From the NCBI GenBank assembly GCA_002423895.1, contig DIOL01000014.1:11700-54756 (forward strand): 43,057 nt of DNA. Reading direction: 5' to 3'. The position numbers and the translations under genes were made by a program. Shown here one piece after another: positions 32,243 to 40,670 of this stretch. Every line of letters begins with the position of its first letter. The stretch's first letter is position 1. Under the pieces are notes generated by a model. That model saw only the letters and a list, made by a program, of their open reading frames with translations. It did no database searches and was not told the origin of the DNA. The DNA is from Bacteroidales bacterium UBA5515 (GTDB lineage Bacteria > Bacteroidota > Bacteroidia > Bacteroidales > P3).

Positions 32243-33460
32243 ATGAATTTGAATAATTTAATATCAATTGCTTTAAGGGCATTGATGAATAATAAAATGA
32301 GGGGTTTCCTAACCATGCTTGGGATAATCATAGGAGTATCTTCTGTAATCATTATGCTTGCCATTGGCGAAGGTTCCAAACAAAGCATTACAGGAGAAAT
32401 ATCTGATATGGGCTCCAATATGATTATGATTCAACCAAACTTCAACAGGGAAGGAGTTTCAAAAGGATCCTCTGCAATGGAAAGCTTAAAAATAAAAGAC
32501 TATAAGGATATTGAAATGGAGTGTCAATATCTTTCAGGAGTATCTCCTTATGTTACTGCAAGTGGTCAATTGATTTATGGCTCAAATAATCATCCAATAA
32601 GAGTGGAAGGTGGGAATGAGGATTACTTGGATATTAGAAAATACAAGATTCAAGATGGAGTTGGTTTTTCTGAATCGGATATAAAAAACTCTGCAAAAGT
32701 ATGTATTGTGGGTAAAACAGTTGTTGAGAAGTTATTTACCAATGGTGAAGACCCAATAGGTAAGATAATTAGATATAACAGTATTCCATTTCAAATTATT
32801 GGTGTTTTAAAATCAAAAGGTTCAAGCACTTTTGGACAAGATCAGGATGATGTTTTGTTAGCACCCTACACTACTGTTCAAAAACGTATTGTTGCCATAG
32901 ATCACCTTCATGCAATTTTTGCTTCATCTCTCAGTGAAGAATATTCTACAAGAGCAATGAATGAAATAACTGATGTTTTAAAAAGGAATCATAAGTCAGA
33001 AGAAGGTAAAGAGCCAGATTTTTATGTAGAATCACAAGAACAAATTCTTGATCAAATAAAAACCATTACAACTTTCATAACAACACTTTTAGGCTCAATT
33101 GCAGGAATATCATTGCTTGTTGGAGGTATTGGAATTATGAATATTATGTATGTTTCAGTTACTGAAAGAACAAAAGAAATTGGTTTAAGAATGTCAGTTG
33201 GTGCAAGGGGTAGGGATATACTTGCTCAGTTTTTGGTTGAAGCCATAATTTTAAGCATAACAGGTGGACTTATTGGAATTTTGTTTGGTTCAGGAGTTTC
33301 TTTCATCATTAGATTAGCCTCAGGATGGGCAGTAACGGTATCAACATTTTCGGTTTTACTTTCCTTTGCAGTATGTACCATAACAGGAATTTTCTTTGGA
33401 TGGTATCCAGCCAAAAAAGCTGCCAATCTCGATCCAATTGAAGCTATACGTTACGAATAG
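32243..33460 (+). CDS. MacB/FtsX-type ABC transporter permease
   Basis: The 405-residue product shows the MacB fold: an N-terminal membrane segment (about 20-42, with GFLTMLGIIIGVSSVIIMLA), a MacB periplasmic core domain of about 220 residues (about 48-265), and three C-terminal membrane helices (about 275-400, FITTLLGSIAGISLLVGGIG; IMNIMYVSVTERTKEIGLRM is the coupling loop; then AIILSITGGLIGILFGSG). It closes with FFGWYPAKKAANLDPIEAIRYE, the usual FtsX-family end. It works with the preceding ATPase, adaptor and TolC channel to export a molecule, possibly a peptide, lipid or antibiotic. The stop is TAG, evidence that TAG terminates in this genome. Confidence 0.94.
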   Translation: MNLNNLISIALRALMNNKMRGFLTMLGIIIGVSSVIIMLAIGEGSKQSITGEISDMGSNMIMIQPNFNREGVSKGSSAMESLKIKDYKDIEMECQYLSGVSPYVTASGQLIYGSNNHPIRVEGGNEDYLDIRKYKIQDGVGFSESDIKNSAKVCIVGKTVVEKLFTNGEDPIGKIIRYNSIPFQIIGVLKSKGSSTFGQDQDDVLLAPYTTVQKRIVAIDHLHAIFASSLSEEYSTRAMNEITDVLKRNHKSEEGKEPDFYVESQEQILDQIKTITTFITTLLGSIAGISLLVGGIGIMNIMYVSVTERTKEIGLRMSVGARGRDILAQFLVEAIILSITGGLIGILFGSGVSFIIRLASGWAVTVSTFSVLLSFAVCTITGIFFGWYPAKKAANLDPIEAIRYE

Positions 33461-33479
33461 GTTTTTCTCTTTCTTATTT

Positions 33480-33655
33480 ACTTTTTTCTTGATAAAAAAG
33501 TAACAAAAAATCAAGACTATTCACAAATAAGCTAAAAATTGAAGCTTTGAACTAAAAGTTTATAAACTCGCTGCGCTCAGACAGAATAAACTTTTTTAAC
33601 GTTCAAAACTTCAATTTTCTTAACGCTTATTTGTAAAAGGTCGGGTTTAGTTAAT
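33480..33655. repeat. Nested-hairpin repeat element, copy 1
   Basis: About 176 bp, repeated at 38098-38273 with few changes. The core 33523-33634 folds as three nested stems: ACAAATAAGC with GCTTATTTGT, AAAATTGAAG with CTTCAATTTT, and AAAGTTTAT with ATAAACTTT, around a GC-richer centre (ACTCGCTGCGCTCAGACA). Upstream are smaller inverted repeats (ACTTTTTT/AAAAAAGT). It lies between the exporter operon and the promoter of MuiA paralogue 2, 20 nt after the permease stop. Confidence 0.88.
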
Positions 33656-33794
33656 AGTTAGTGTTAGGTTTTAATTTTTAATTTGTAAATTAGTTTTGTT
33701 CTAAAATTCAAAAGCTCAATCAAAAATTGAAAAGGATAAATCTTTTTCTGAAATTCTAAATTGAGATATTTTTAATTGTTTTTTTAAAAATCGA

Positions 33795-33825
33795 TTGATA
33801 TTATGAAATTATTTCTTTACTTTTG
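33795..33825 (+). promoter_or_regulatory. Promoter of MuiA paralogues 2 and 3
   Basis: TTG at 33795-33797, 20 nt and TACTTTTG at 33818-33825 match the consensus with ideal spacing, 32 nt before the ATG at 33858. It shows that the two paralogues form a unit separate from the exporter operon. Confidence 0.7.
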
Positions 33826-33857
33826 CAGGTAAATAACAATATTAATTGATTGATAAC

Positions 33858-35543
33858 ATGAAAAGAACTATTTTCTTGATTTGTATATCTTTATTCTTAG
33901 GCATTAATCTTAATGCACAAGACACCAATAAAGTATATGCCAAAATAAATAAGGTAACTATCTATAACTCACAAGCACAAATAGAAAAAAGTATTGAAGT
34001 CTCGTTAAAAAAAGGCTTTAATGAATTTGTTCTTGCAGGTAATTCCTACAAATTAGAAAATCAAAGCATACAATTTAATAACTCAAATGACTTTATGATA
34101 ATGGAGTTTTCTCCCTATTCACAAGTTGTTAGAGCCGATAAAGTAGCAGAAGAAAAATTATCGGAAGCAAGCAGAAAAAGAGTAAAAATACTTAAAGACT
34201 CAATTGAGTTGCTTGTTTATAAAACAACAGAGGTAAATAATTCTCTTTCAGCATTAGATAAGGAAAAAAGAGCATTAGAAAATATGAAAATAATTTCAAT
34301 TCCAAATGAAATTGATTCAGTTGGAAAAATGAAAGATGGATTAAATTATTTTCATGATAAAATGATTGAAGTCAATGCAATGATTCAAAAGAAAGAAAAA
34401 GAAAGAGAAGCATTAAATAAACAAATTGATATTGAAAGGTCAAACCTTAATCTGATACTGCAAAATAATAATCAAGACGATAATTTAAACAAGACAGAAA
34501 CCTATATTAAAGTAAATCTTTATTGCGAACAACCCATTAAGAAAGCAAAATTAGAATATTCATATATGGTATATGGAATAGAATGGGAAGCATATTATGA
34601 TATTAAATTCACAACCAATAAAGATTCAGTTGATTTAATCATCAAAGCCAATTTAAAACAAAATACTCAGGAAGATTGGGAAGATGTTAAACTGGTATTC
34701 TCAACCGAAGAACCAAATAATTTAGGACAAGTATCAGAAATAGAATCAGAATACTTTATAGTTAAACCAAGAAATTATAATTCATCCAATTATTCTCAAA
34801 GCAAATCAAAAACCTCGCAAGTAGAATCAAGTTCAGTAACTTATGTGAATGGAGTAGCAAAGAAAGAATCTGGAAATAGTTCTGAATCATCAGAATCTAA
34901 TTCTTCTAATAATACAGAATTTTCAAAAAGTATGATAGGTAAAGAATACCAAGTACCTATGAATTATTCAATTAAAAATAATGATAATCCAAAGATAATA
35001 CCATTAGAATCCATGAGTACAAAGATTAGTTATAAGTATTCAACCATCCCAAAGAAGGATAGAATTGTATATCTTTCAGCACAATTACCTGATTGGGAAG
35101 AATTGGAACTCATGGAAGCAGTGGCTAAGATTTATGTTGATAATAACTTTGTTAGTGAAACATGGATTAATCCACAACAAACCGAAGATACTCTTTCAAT
35201 ACCGGTTGGAAAAGAAAAAAGAATTGCAGTAAACAGAAAATCATCAAAAACAAAACCTGAAAAGATAGGAATGATGGGCAATAATGCAGAAGTTGTATAT
35301 ACAATTACTTTGGATGTTAAGAATAACACACAAAAGAATATAGACATAGATCTTCAAGACCAGATTCCTTTATCCAATACAGAGGTAATAACAGTAACTC
35401 CAATTGATAAGGCAAATGCAAAATATGATGAAAAGACAGGAAAGCTTAGCTGGGATTTGTCATTAAAGGCATTAGAATCTAAAACCATTACATTCACCTA
35501 TTCAGTACGATATCCAAGATTGGCTGAAATAATATTGAACTAA
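33858..35543 (+). CDS. MuiA-family envelope protein, paralogue 2 (DUF4140/DUF4139)
   Basis: The 561-residue product begins MKRTIFLICISLFLGINLNA, a signal peptide, followed by QDTNKVYAKINKVTIYNSQA at the head of the DUF4140-like domain. A TTG at 33846 extends the frame by four codons but the ATG at 33858 is placed properly for the signal peptide and promoter. A coiled coil (about 115-195) and the DUF4139-like domain (about 205-560, YGIEWEAYYDIKF, KLVFSTEEPN, ending KALESKTITFTYSVRYP) follow. The linker at about 295-350 is Ser- and Asn-rich (ESSESNSSNNT), where paralogue 3 has its insertion. It shares DNA-level identity patches with paralogue 3, which starts 15 nt downstream in the same operon. 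Confidence 0.85.
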   Translation: MKRTIFLICISLFLGINLNAQDTNKVYAKINKVTIYNSQAQIEKSIEVSLKKGFNEFVLAGNSYKLENQSIQFNNSNDFMIMEFSPYSQVVRADKVAEEKLSEASRKRVKILKDSIELLVYKTTEVNNSLSALDKEKRALENMKIISIPNEIDSVGKMKDGLNYFHDKMIEVNAMIQKKEKEREALNKQIDIERSNLNLILQNNNQDDNLNKTETYIKVNLYCEQPIKKAKLEYSYMVYGIEWEAYYDIKFTTNKDSVDLIIKANLKQNTQEDWEDVKLVFSTEEPNNLGQVSEIESEYFIVKPRNYNSSNYSQSKSKTSQVESSSVTYVNGVAKKESGNSSESSESNSSNNTEFSKSMIGKEYQVPMNYSIKNNDNPKIIPLESMSTKISYKYSTIPKKDRIVYLSAQLPDWEELELMEAVAKIYVDNNFVSETWINPQQTEDTLSIPVGKEKRIAVNRKSSKTKPEKIGMMGNNAEVVYTITLDVKNNTQKNIDIDLQDQIPLSNTEVITVTPIDKANAKYDEKTGKLSWDLSLKALESKTITFTYSVRYPRLAEIILN

Positions 35544-35558
35544 AAAAACGAGAAAGTC

Positions 35559-37670
35559 ATGAAAAAGAATATAATATTTGTTTGTCTTATTTATTTATTA
35601 AGCATTACACTTAATGCACAAGACACCAATAAGGTTTACGCAAAAATTAGTAAAGTAACCATATATAAAACACAAGCTCAAATTGAAAAGAGTGTTGAAT
35701 TATCATTAAAAAAAGGATTCAATGAATTTATCCTTGCAGGGAATACAGATAAATTGGAAACCAAAAGTATTCAATTTAATAATTCAGATGAGTTTATGAT
35801 AATGGAGTTTTCTCCCTATTCACAAGTTGTTAGAGCTGATAAAGTAGCAGAAGAAAAACTATCAGAAGAAAGCAGAAAAAGAGTAAAAATACTTAAAGAC
35901 TCAATTGAATTGCTTAATTATAAGCATACAGAAGTGTGGAACCTTATTTCAACATTGAAAAAGGAGAAAAAATCATTGGAGAAAATGAAAGTAATTTCAA
36001 ACACATCTCAAATAGATACAGTATCAAAAATAAAAGAAGGTTTAAATTATTTCCGTGAAAAGATTACCCAGGTCAATTCAATGCTTCAATACAAAGAAAA
36101 AGAATTAGAGTATATAAATAAGATAATTGAAATAACAGAAGCAAATCTTAATATAATACTTCAAGGAGATAGTCAAGACGATAATTTGAACAAAACAGAA
36201 ACCTATATAAAAGTAAACCTCTATTGTGAAAAGCCGGTAAAGAAAGCAAATTTAGTATATAATTATATGGCAGGGGAAATCCAATGGGATCCATTCTACG
36301 ATATAAAATTTACAACCAATAAAGACTCAGCAGAACTAACCCTAAAAGCCAACCTCAAACAATATACAAATGAAGATTGGGAAGATGTAAAACTAATATT
36401 CTCAACCGAAGAACCCAATAATCAAGGACAAATAGCAAAGATAGAACCAGAATATTATTCTATAAAACCAAGAAACTATCAATTAACACAAACCTCAAAC
36501 ACATCAAATAAAGCATCACAAACCCAATCCACCTCTCAACAAGGAACATATACAAACACTCAACCACAACCAAGAAAATTAGAAGGAAATCCAAAAGTAG
36601 GTACATTAGTAGGAACAGTAACAGATAAGAAAACCAATGAACCAATGCCATTTGTAAATGTTATAGTGCTACGAGAAGGACAACAAAAAGGAGGAGCACA
36701 AACAGATATTGATGGTAATTACCAAATACAACCCTTAGATGCAGGATATTATGAAATAGTAGCAAGTTTTGTAGGCTATCAAAAGGCTAAAAAGGAAGAA
36801 GTATATGTAAGTCCAACAGGATATTCTATGAATGGAGATATAGCACTTGAACCAAGCTCACAAATGCTTAGTGAAGTGACAATTGTAGACTATGCAGTGC
36901 CATTAATAGAGGTAGGAACAGCTGAATCAGGTAAAAGAATATCAATTGAAAATGACCTGAACTTTACCTATCCATATTCATATTATAAAGACGATAAAAC
37001 AAAAAAACAACCATCAGATTTAGTTAATGATATACCAGAGCAAACAATACAAAGAAGTATAATAGGGAAAGAATATCAAGTTGCAATGAACTATACCATA
37101 AAGGATAATGATAATGCAAAGATAATTCCATTAGAATCAGTGACAACCAATATTAATTATAAGTATTATTCAGTACCAAAAAATGAAAAAGTGGTTTACC
37201 TGTCAGCACTAATTCCAAATTGGGAAGACTTAGAACTAATGGATGCAGCAGCAAAGATATATGTAGATAATAATTATGTAAGTCAAACATGGATAAATCC
37301 ACTGCAAACCAATGACTCACTGTCAATACCAATAGGAAAAGAAAAAAGAATAGTAGTAAATAGAAAACTAACCAAATCACAACCACAAAAGATAGGAATA
37401 ATGGGAAATAGTAGTGAAGTAGTATATACAATAACCCTTAATATAAAGAACAATACCCAAAATAATGTAAATGTTGATATTAAAGACCAAATTCCACTTT
37501 CAGAAACAGAATCAATAACAATTACCCCAATTGATAAGGCAAATGCAAAATACGATGAAAAGACAGGAAAACTAAATTGGGATTTATCATTCAAAGCATT
37601 AGAAGCAAAAACCATTACTTTTACTTATTCGGTTCGTTATCCAAAAGATAAAGAAATAATAATAAAATAA
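35559..37670 (+). CDS. MuiA-family envelope protein, paralogue 3, with inserted carboxypeptidase-regulatory-like domain
   Basis: The 703-residue product has the same frame as its neighbours: a signal peptide (IIFVCLIYLLSITLNAQ), a DUF4140-like N-terminus, a coiled coil and a DUF4139-like C-terminus (ending KALEAKTITFTYSVRYP). About 140 extra residues lie in the linker. A carboxypeptidase-regulatory-like beta domain covers about 346-430: VGTLVGTVTDKKTNEPMPFV with the G-x-(V)-T-D pattern, then TDIDGNYQI and YEIVASFVGYQK. After it MLSEVTIVDYAVPLIEV (about 434-451) resembles the segment after such domains in other Bacteroidota surface proteins. These domains usually sit at N-termini of TonB-dependent receptors and exported proteins, so an internal insertion is unusual. 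Both DUF4139 halves remain readable, thus the gene looks functional. Length relative to paralogues: about 140 residues more. Confidence 0.87.
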   Translation: MKKNIIFVCLIYLLSITLNAQDTNKVYAKISKVTIYKTQAQIEKSVELSLKKGFNEFILAGNTDKLETKSIQFNNSDEFMIMEFSPYSQVVRADKVAEEKLSEESRKRVKILKDSIELLNYKHTEVWNLISTLKKEKKSLEKMKVISNTSQIDTVSKIKEGLNYFREKITQVNSMLQYKEKELEYINKIIEITEANLNIILQGDSQDDNLNKTETYIKVNLYCEKPVKKANLVYNYMAGEIQWDPFYDIKFTTNKDSAELTLKANLKQYTNEDWEDVKLIFSTEEPNNQGQIAKIEPEYYSIKPRNYQLTQTSNTSNKASQTQSTSQQGTYTNTQPQPRKLEGNPKVGTLVGTVTDKKTNEPMPFVNVIVLREGQQKGGAQTDIDGNYQIQPLDAGYYEIVASFVGYQKAKKEEVYVSPTGYSMNGDIALEPSSQMLSEVTIVDYAVPLIEVGTAESGKRISIENDLNFTYPYSYYKDDKTKKQPSDLVNDIPEQTIQRSIIGKEYQVAMNYTIKDNDNAKIIPLESVTTNINYKYYSVPKNEKVVYLSALIPNWEDLELMDAAAKIYVDNNYVSQTWINPLQTNDSLSIPIGKEKRIVVNRKLTKSQPQKIGIMGNSSEVVYTITLNIKNNTQNNVNVDIKDQIPLSETESITITPIDKANAKYDEKTGKLNWDLSFKALEAKTITFTYSVRYPKDKEIIIK

Positions 37671-37797
37671 TAGGGAATTAAGCTTATTGTTTTTTAAGCC
37701 TATATTCTGAAAAATAAGCTCTGTATTAATTAATTTGTGATTGTTGATCTACTTTGTAGCATTACAAAGCAAAGAAATACTGTAAAAAGGGAAATAA

Positions 37798-37938
37798 TAA
37801 AACATTTCTCAAAAAAAGTCAATCATAGTTAAAAATATATTAAGGATAAATAAAAATATATCCGATATAATTTAAAATATATCCGACATATTTTGAAATA
37901 AGTCAATCAAAAATTAAATTATTATTGACTTATTTTTT
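37798..37938. repeat. AT-rich element with inverted termini, copy 2; terminator-like end
   Basis: The same element as at 28041-28160, but with one extra 21-bp unit inside (AAAATATATCCGATATAATT and a close variant). AATAAGTCAAT (37897-37907) pairs with ATTGACTTATT (37924-37934) and a run of seven T follows, so it may terminate the paralogue 2-3 operon. Nearer the stop, AGCTTATT (37681) and AATAAGCT (37713) form another weak stem. Confidence 0.85.
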
Positions 37939-37967
37939 TATTCAAAACTACTTTTAAATTTTGTTTT

Positions 37968-38053
37968 ATTGAAACGCTGTTTTAATTTTTTCTTTCTTCG
38001 TTTCAGTAAATTCTTTCTTCGTTTTAATTTACTGAAATAAGGTTTTATTTTCT
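37968..38053. repeat. 21-bp degenerate tandem array, locus 3
   Basis: Units begin at 37968, 37989, 38010 and 38031, with ATTGAAACGCTGTTTTAATT at the first and ACTGAAATAAGGTTTTATTT at the last. The last is the exact complement of the unit consensus at 11142. As at 28185, the array follows the AT-rich inverted-terminus element directly, by about 30 bp. Confidence 0.8.
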
Positions 38054-38097
38054 TACTATCTTTTGTATTTACAAAGAAACTAAATCTTTTCTTCCTT

Positions 38098-38273
38098 ACT
38101 TTTTTCTTGATAAAAAAGTAACAAAAAATCAAGACTGTTCACAAATAAGCTAAAAATTGAAGCTTTTCACTAAAAGTTTATAAACTCGCTGCGCTCAGAC
38201 AAAATAAACTTTCTTAACGTTCAAAACTTTAATTTTCTTAACGCTTATTTGTAAAAGGTCAGTTTTGGTTAAT
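38098..38273. repeat. Nested-hairpin repeat element, copy 2
   Basis: It matches 33480-33655 without indels. The core 38141-38252 is again 112 nt. The middle stem differs by one base (CTTTAATTTT for CTTCAATTTT), which turns a G-C into a G-U pair and keeps the fold. It lies just before the promoter of the next gene, as copy 1 does. Confidence 0.88.
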
Positions 38274-38300
38274 GGCTATTTTTAAGTTTTAATTTGTTAA

Positions 38301-38333
38301 TTGGTTTTATTCAAAATATTATTTATAACTTTG
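38301..38333 (+). promoter_or_regulatory. Candidate promoter of the small lipoprotein gene
   Basis: TTG at 38301-38303, 22 nt, and TAACTTTG at 38326-38333, 68 nt before the ATG at 38402. The similarity to the region before 33858 extends beyond the hairpin repeat toward this promoter. Confidence 0.5.
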
Positions 38334-38401
38334 GCTTTGGAAATAAAATAAATTAGGTAAAATTATTCAAAATAGATTACTTATTTCAAAAAATATTTAG
38401 T

Positions 38402-39040
38402 ATGAGAATTAATAAGTTGATTATTATTTTATTTTGTGTCTTATTCCTATATAGTTGTGCAAAAAAAGAAAATATAAATTTCAATAATTCATACCAGATT
38501 TATAAAGTTAATGATTCAACTATATTTTATCTTTATCTAAATGATAAATGGGGGGAATCAAATAGTTTAGGTCTTATTGATAATAATAGTCATTATTCAA
38601 TTGATAATATCGACATTGACCCAATACCAATAATCAAAGATGTAAAAAATGATACTATTATTTTAGACTATTATTTAGCACCTTATAAGTTAGAACAAAT
38701 TATTGATACCACAATATTTAAACAACCAGATAATGAAAGAATAAGAAAGATAGGTAAATATAAAATAATTTATCATGAATATTCTTATTTTAGAGGAGAA
38801 GGACTTAAAAGCGATACAATAATTGATAGTATTTTCTTTGATAACAAAACATTTAATGTTTGTTTCTATAAAGATAACCGAAAGATTAAAGAGTTAAATC
38901 AAAGGAATTTAATGTTTGAAAAAGATAAAAATAAATTTTGCTATTTTATTATAGATTCAATTCACCATGATTTGAATTGGCATTATTTGTCTCCTCAGAA
39001 TGAAAAAATTACTCAAAAATATTTTGAGAGTGTTTATTAG
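38402..39040 (+). CDS. Small lipoprotein of unknown function
   Basis: The 212-residue product has a lipoprotein signal (IILFCVLFLYSCAKKEN, attached Cys at about 19), then a strongly charged, Asp/Lys/Ile-rich beta-like region with no motif I recognise. The charged residues after the Cys (AKKE) do not say whether it faces the periplasm or the surface. It is probably a monocistronic gene. The stop TAG overlaps the complement of the aroK stop on the other strand by four bases (39037-39040). I have no functional suggestion. Confidence 0.75.
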   Translation: MRINKLIIILFCVLFLYSCAKKENINFNNSYQIYKVNDSTIFYLYLNDKWGESNSLGLIDNNSHYSIDNIDIDPIPIIKDVKNDTIILDYYLAPYKLEQIIDTTIFKQPDNERIRKIGKYKIIYHEYSYFRGEGLKSDTIIDSIFFDNKTFNVCFYKDNRKIKELNQRNLMFEKDKNKFCYFIIDSIHHDLNWHYLSPQNEKITQKYFESVY

Positions 39041-39540
39041 GTGTTTTCAATAACTTCTTTTAAAGCAGAGAAGTTAACGTTTTGTGCCTCTATTGTGATT
39101 TTTGATTTTTTGTAAATGGGTTCTCTTTGGGTTAGGAGGGCTTTAAGATATTCTTCTATTTCTTCCTGGGTTTTGTTTTGAAGTAGGGGGCGTTTTTGTT
39201 TGGAGTTTTTTTGACGATTGATTATTGCTTTAAATGGCATTTCTAAATAGATGGAAATACCTTCTTGATTGATTATATCCATATTTTCATTAAAGCAGGG
39301 TAGTCCTCCTCCTGTGGAAATAATAATGTTATCTTTTACAACTAACTCTTTAAGAATATCGTGTTCAAATTTACGAAACATTTCCTCTCCAAACTTTTCA
39401 AAGAAATCTAATATGGAGATTTTATATTTTTGTTCAAAGTATTTGTCTGTATCAATGAAATTGTAATTCATTATTGAGGCAAGTTTCTTCCCAACTGTGC
39501 TTTTACCACTAAACATAAATCCAATTAGAAATACCCTCAT
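39037..39540 (-). CDS. aroK: Shikimate kinase
   Basis: The 167-residue P-loop enzyme phosphorylates shikimate at the 3-position in aromatic amino acid synthesis. Walker A is GFMFSGKST (7-15), the shikimate-binding Asp is in FIDTDKYFEQ (about 29-38), the second substrate arginine is in EEMFRKFE (about 52-59), and STGGGLPC (about 75-82) and RPLL (about 115) complete the site. Length is normal for the family. It begins 15 nt after the tsaD stop on the same strand, so the two probably share a transcript; there is no functional link between them. Confidence 0.93.
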   Translation of the reverse strand: MRVFLIGFMFSGKSTVGKKLASIMNYNFIDTDKYFEQKYKISILDFFEKFGEEMFRKFEHDILKELVVKDNIIISTGGGLPCFNENMDIINQEGISIYLEMPFKAIINRQKNSKQKRPLLQNKTQEEIEEYLKALLTQREPIYKKSKITIEAQNVNFSALKEVIENT

Positions 39541-39555
39541 TCTCTTCTCTTTTTT

Positions 39556-40560
39556 TTAACGAGTATAAGCTGTTTTATCTAATGATGCAAAATCATTTTT
39601 CGAAAACTTATAGTATCCAGCAATGGCAACCATAGCTGCATTATCAGTGGTGTATTGGAATGGTGGAATAAAAACTCCCCAATGATTTTTATTACCCAAT
39701 TCAATAAGTTTCTCTCTTAAATAGGAATTTGCTGAAACTCCTCCTGCAATAGCAATATCTTTAACCTTTAAATCTTTTGCTGCTTTTTCCATCTTCTTTA
39801 AAAGCATACTTACAACTCTATGTTGAACAGAGGCACAAATATCATTAAGGTTTTCTTCCAGGAAATCGGGGTTTTCTTTCAGTTTATCTCTAAGTGTGTA
39901 AAGAATGCTGGTTTTAACTCCTGAAAAGCTATAATCGTAGGCAGGAATATGTGATTCAGCAATTTTTAAAGCATTAATGTTCCCCTCTTTTGCTAAACGG
40001 TCAATATGTGGTCCACCAGGGTAGGGAAGTGAAAGAATTTTAGCAACTTTATCAAATGTTTCTCCTGCTGCATCATCAATGGTTTTGCCTATAATTTCCA
40101 TATCGTATGGTGAACGAACAAGAATTATTTGAGTGTTCCCACCACTTACCAAAAGACAGAGAAATGGAAATTCAGGAAATTTTTTATCTTCACTATCTTT
40201 AATGAAATGAGCCAAAACATGTGCTTCCAAATGATTAACATCAATTAGTGGAATATTGAGTGACATTGCTAAGCTTTTTGCAAAGCTAACTCCAACCAGC
40301 AAAGAACCCAATAATCCTGGTCCACGTGTGAAAACAATGGCAGAAAGGTCTTTTTTAGTTATTCCAGCTTCTTTTATTGCAGTATCAACAACTGGAATAA
40401 TATTTTGTTGATGTGCTCTTGATGCCAATTCAGGAACAACACCTCCATATTTTTCATGAACTTTTTGAGATGCAATAATGTTTGAAAGTACTCTGTTCTC
40501 GTTAATTACTGCTGCTGATGTGTCATCACAAGAAGATTCAATTGCTAATATATATGCCAT
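39556..40560 (-). CDS. tsaD: tRNA N6-adenosine threonylcarbamoyltransferase
   Basis: The 334-residue ASKHA-fold enzyme completes t6A37 on tRNAs that read ANN codons, together with TsaB, TsaE and TsaC, which are not in this window. The metal-binding motif is His110 and His114 in VNHLEAHVLAHF, and the ATP-binding loops are SCDDTSAA (near residue 10), LLVSGGNTQI (about 133-142) and IAIAGGVSANSYLREKL (about 270). Length and motif order are standard. It is divergent from the TamB-like gene, an arrangement I recall from several Bacteroidales genomes. It is an essential gene in most bacteria. Confidence 0.96.
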   Translation of the reverse strand: MAYILAIESSCDDTSAAVINENRVLSNIIASQKVHEKYGGVVPELASRAHQQNIIPVVDTAIKEAGITKKDLSAIVFTRGPGLLGSLLVGVSFAKSLAMSLNIPLIDVNHLEAHVLAHFIKDSEDKKFPEFPFLCLLVSGGNTQIILVRSPYDMEIIGKTIDDAAGETFDKVAKILSLPYPGGPHIDRLAKEGNINALKIAESHIPAYDYSFSGVKTSILYTLRDKLKENPDFLEENLNDICASVQHRVVSMLLKKMEKAAKDLKVKDIAIAGGVSANSYLREKLIELGNKNHWGVFIPPFQYTTDNAAMVAIAGYYKFSKNDFASLDKTAYTR

Positions 40561-40654
40561 TTTATGTTTTTCGTTTATTTGTTTAGCCGTTTATTTGTTT
40601 GAAAAATTATAAATTATTTACGCGCGTGTAACATTATAATGCAAAATAAAGTAA

Positions 40655-40670
40655 TATATTTGCAAAAGTA
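40655..40670. promoter_or_regulatory. Back-to-back -7 elements between tsaD and the TamB-like gene
   Basis: TATATTTG at 40655-40662 fits TAnnTTTG on the plus strand; the next eight bases (CAAAAGTA, 40663-40670) read TACTTTTG on the minus strand. The plus element is only 8 nt before the ATG at 40671, so its transcript would have almost no leader. No clear -33 element goes with either. Confidence 0.4.

Noticed and set aside
37938..38132. A minus-strand open frame with the same K/R-rich heptads
   Set aside because: This is the 21-bp array at locus 3 read on the other strand, not a gene.
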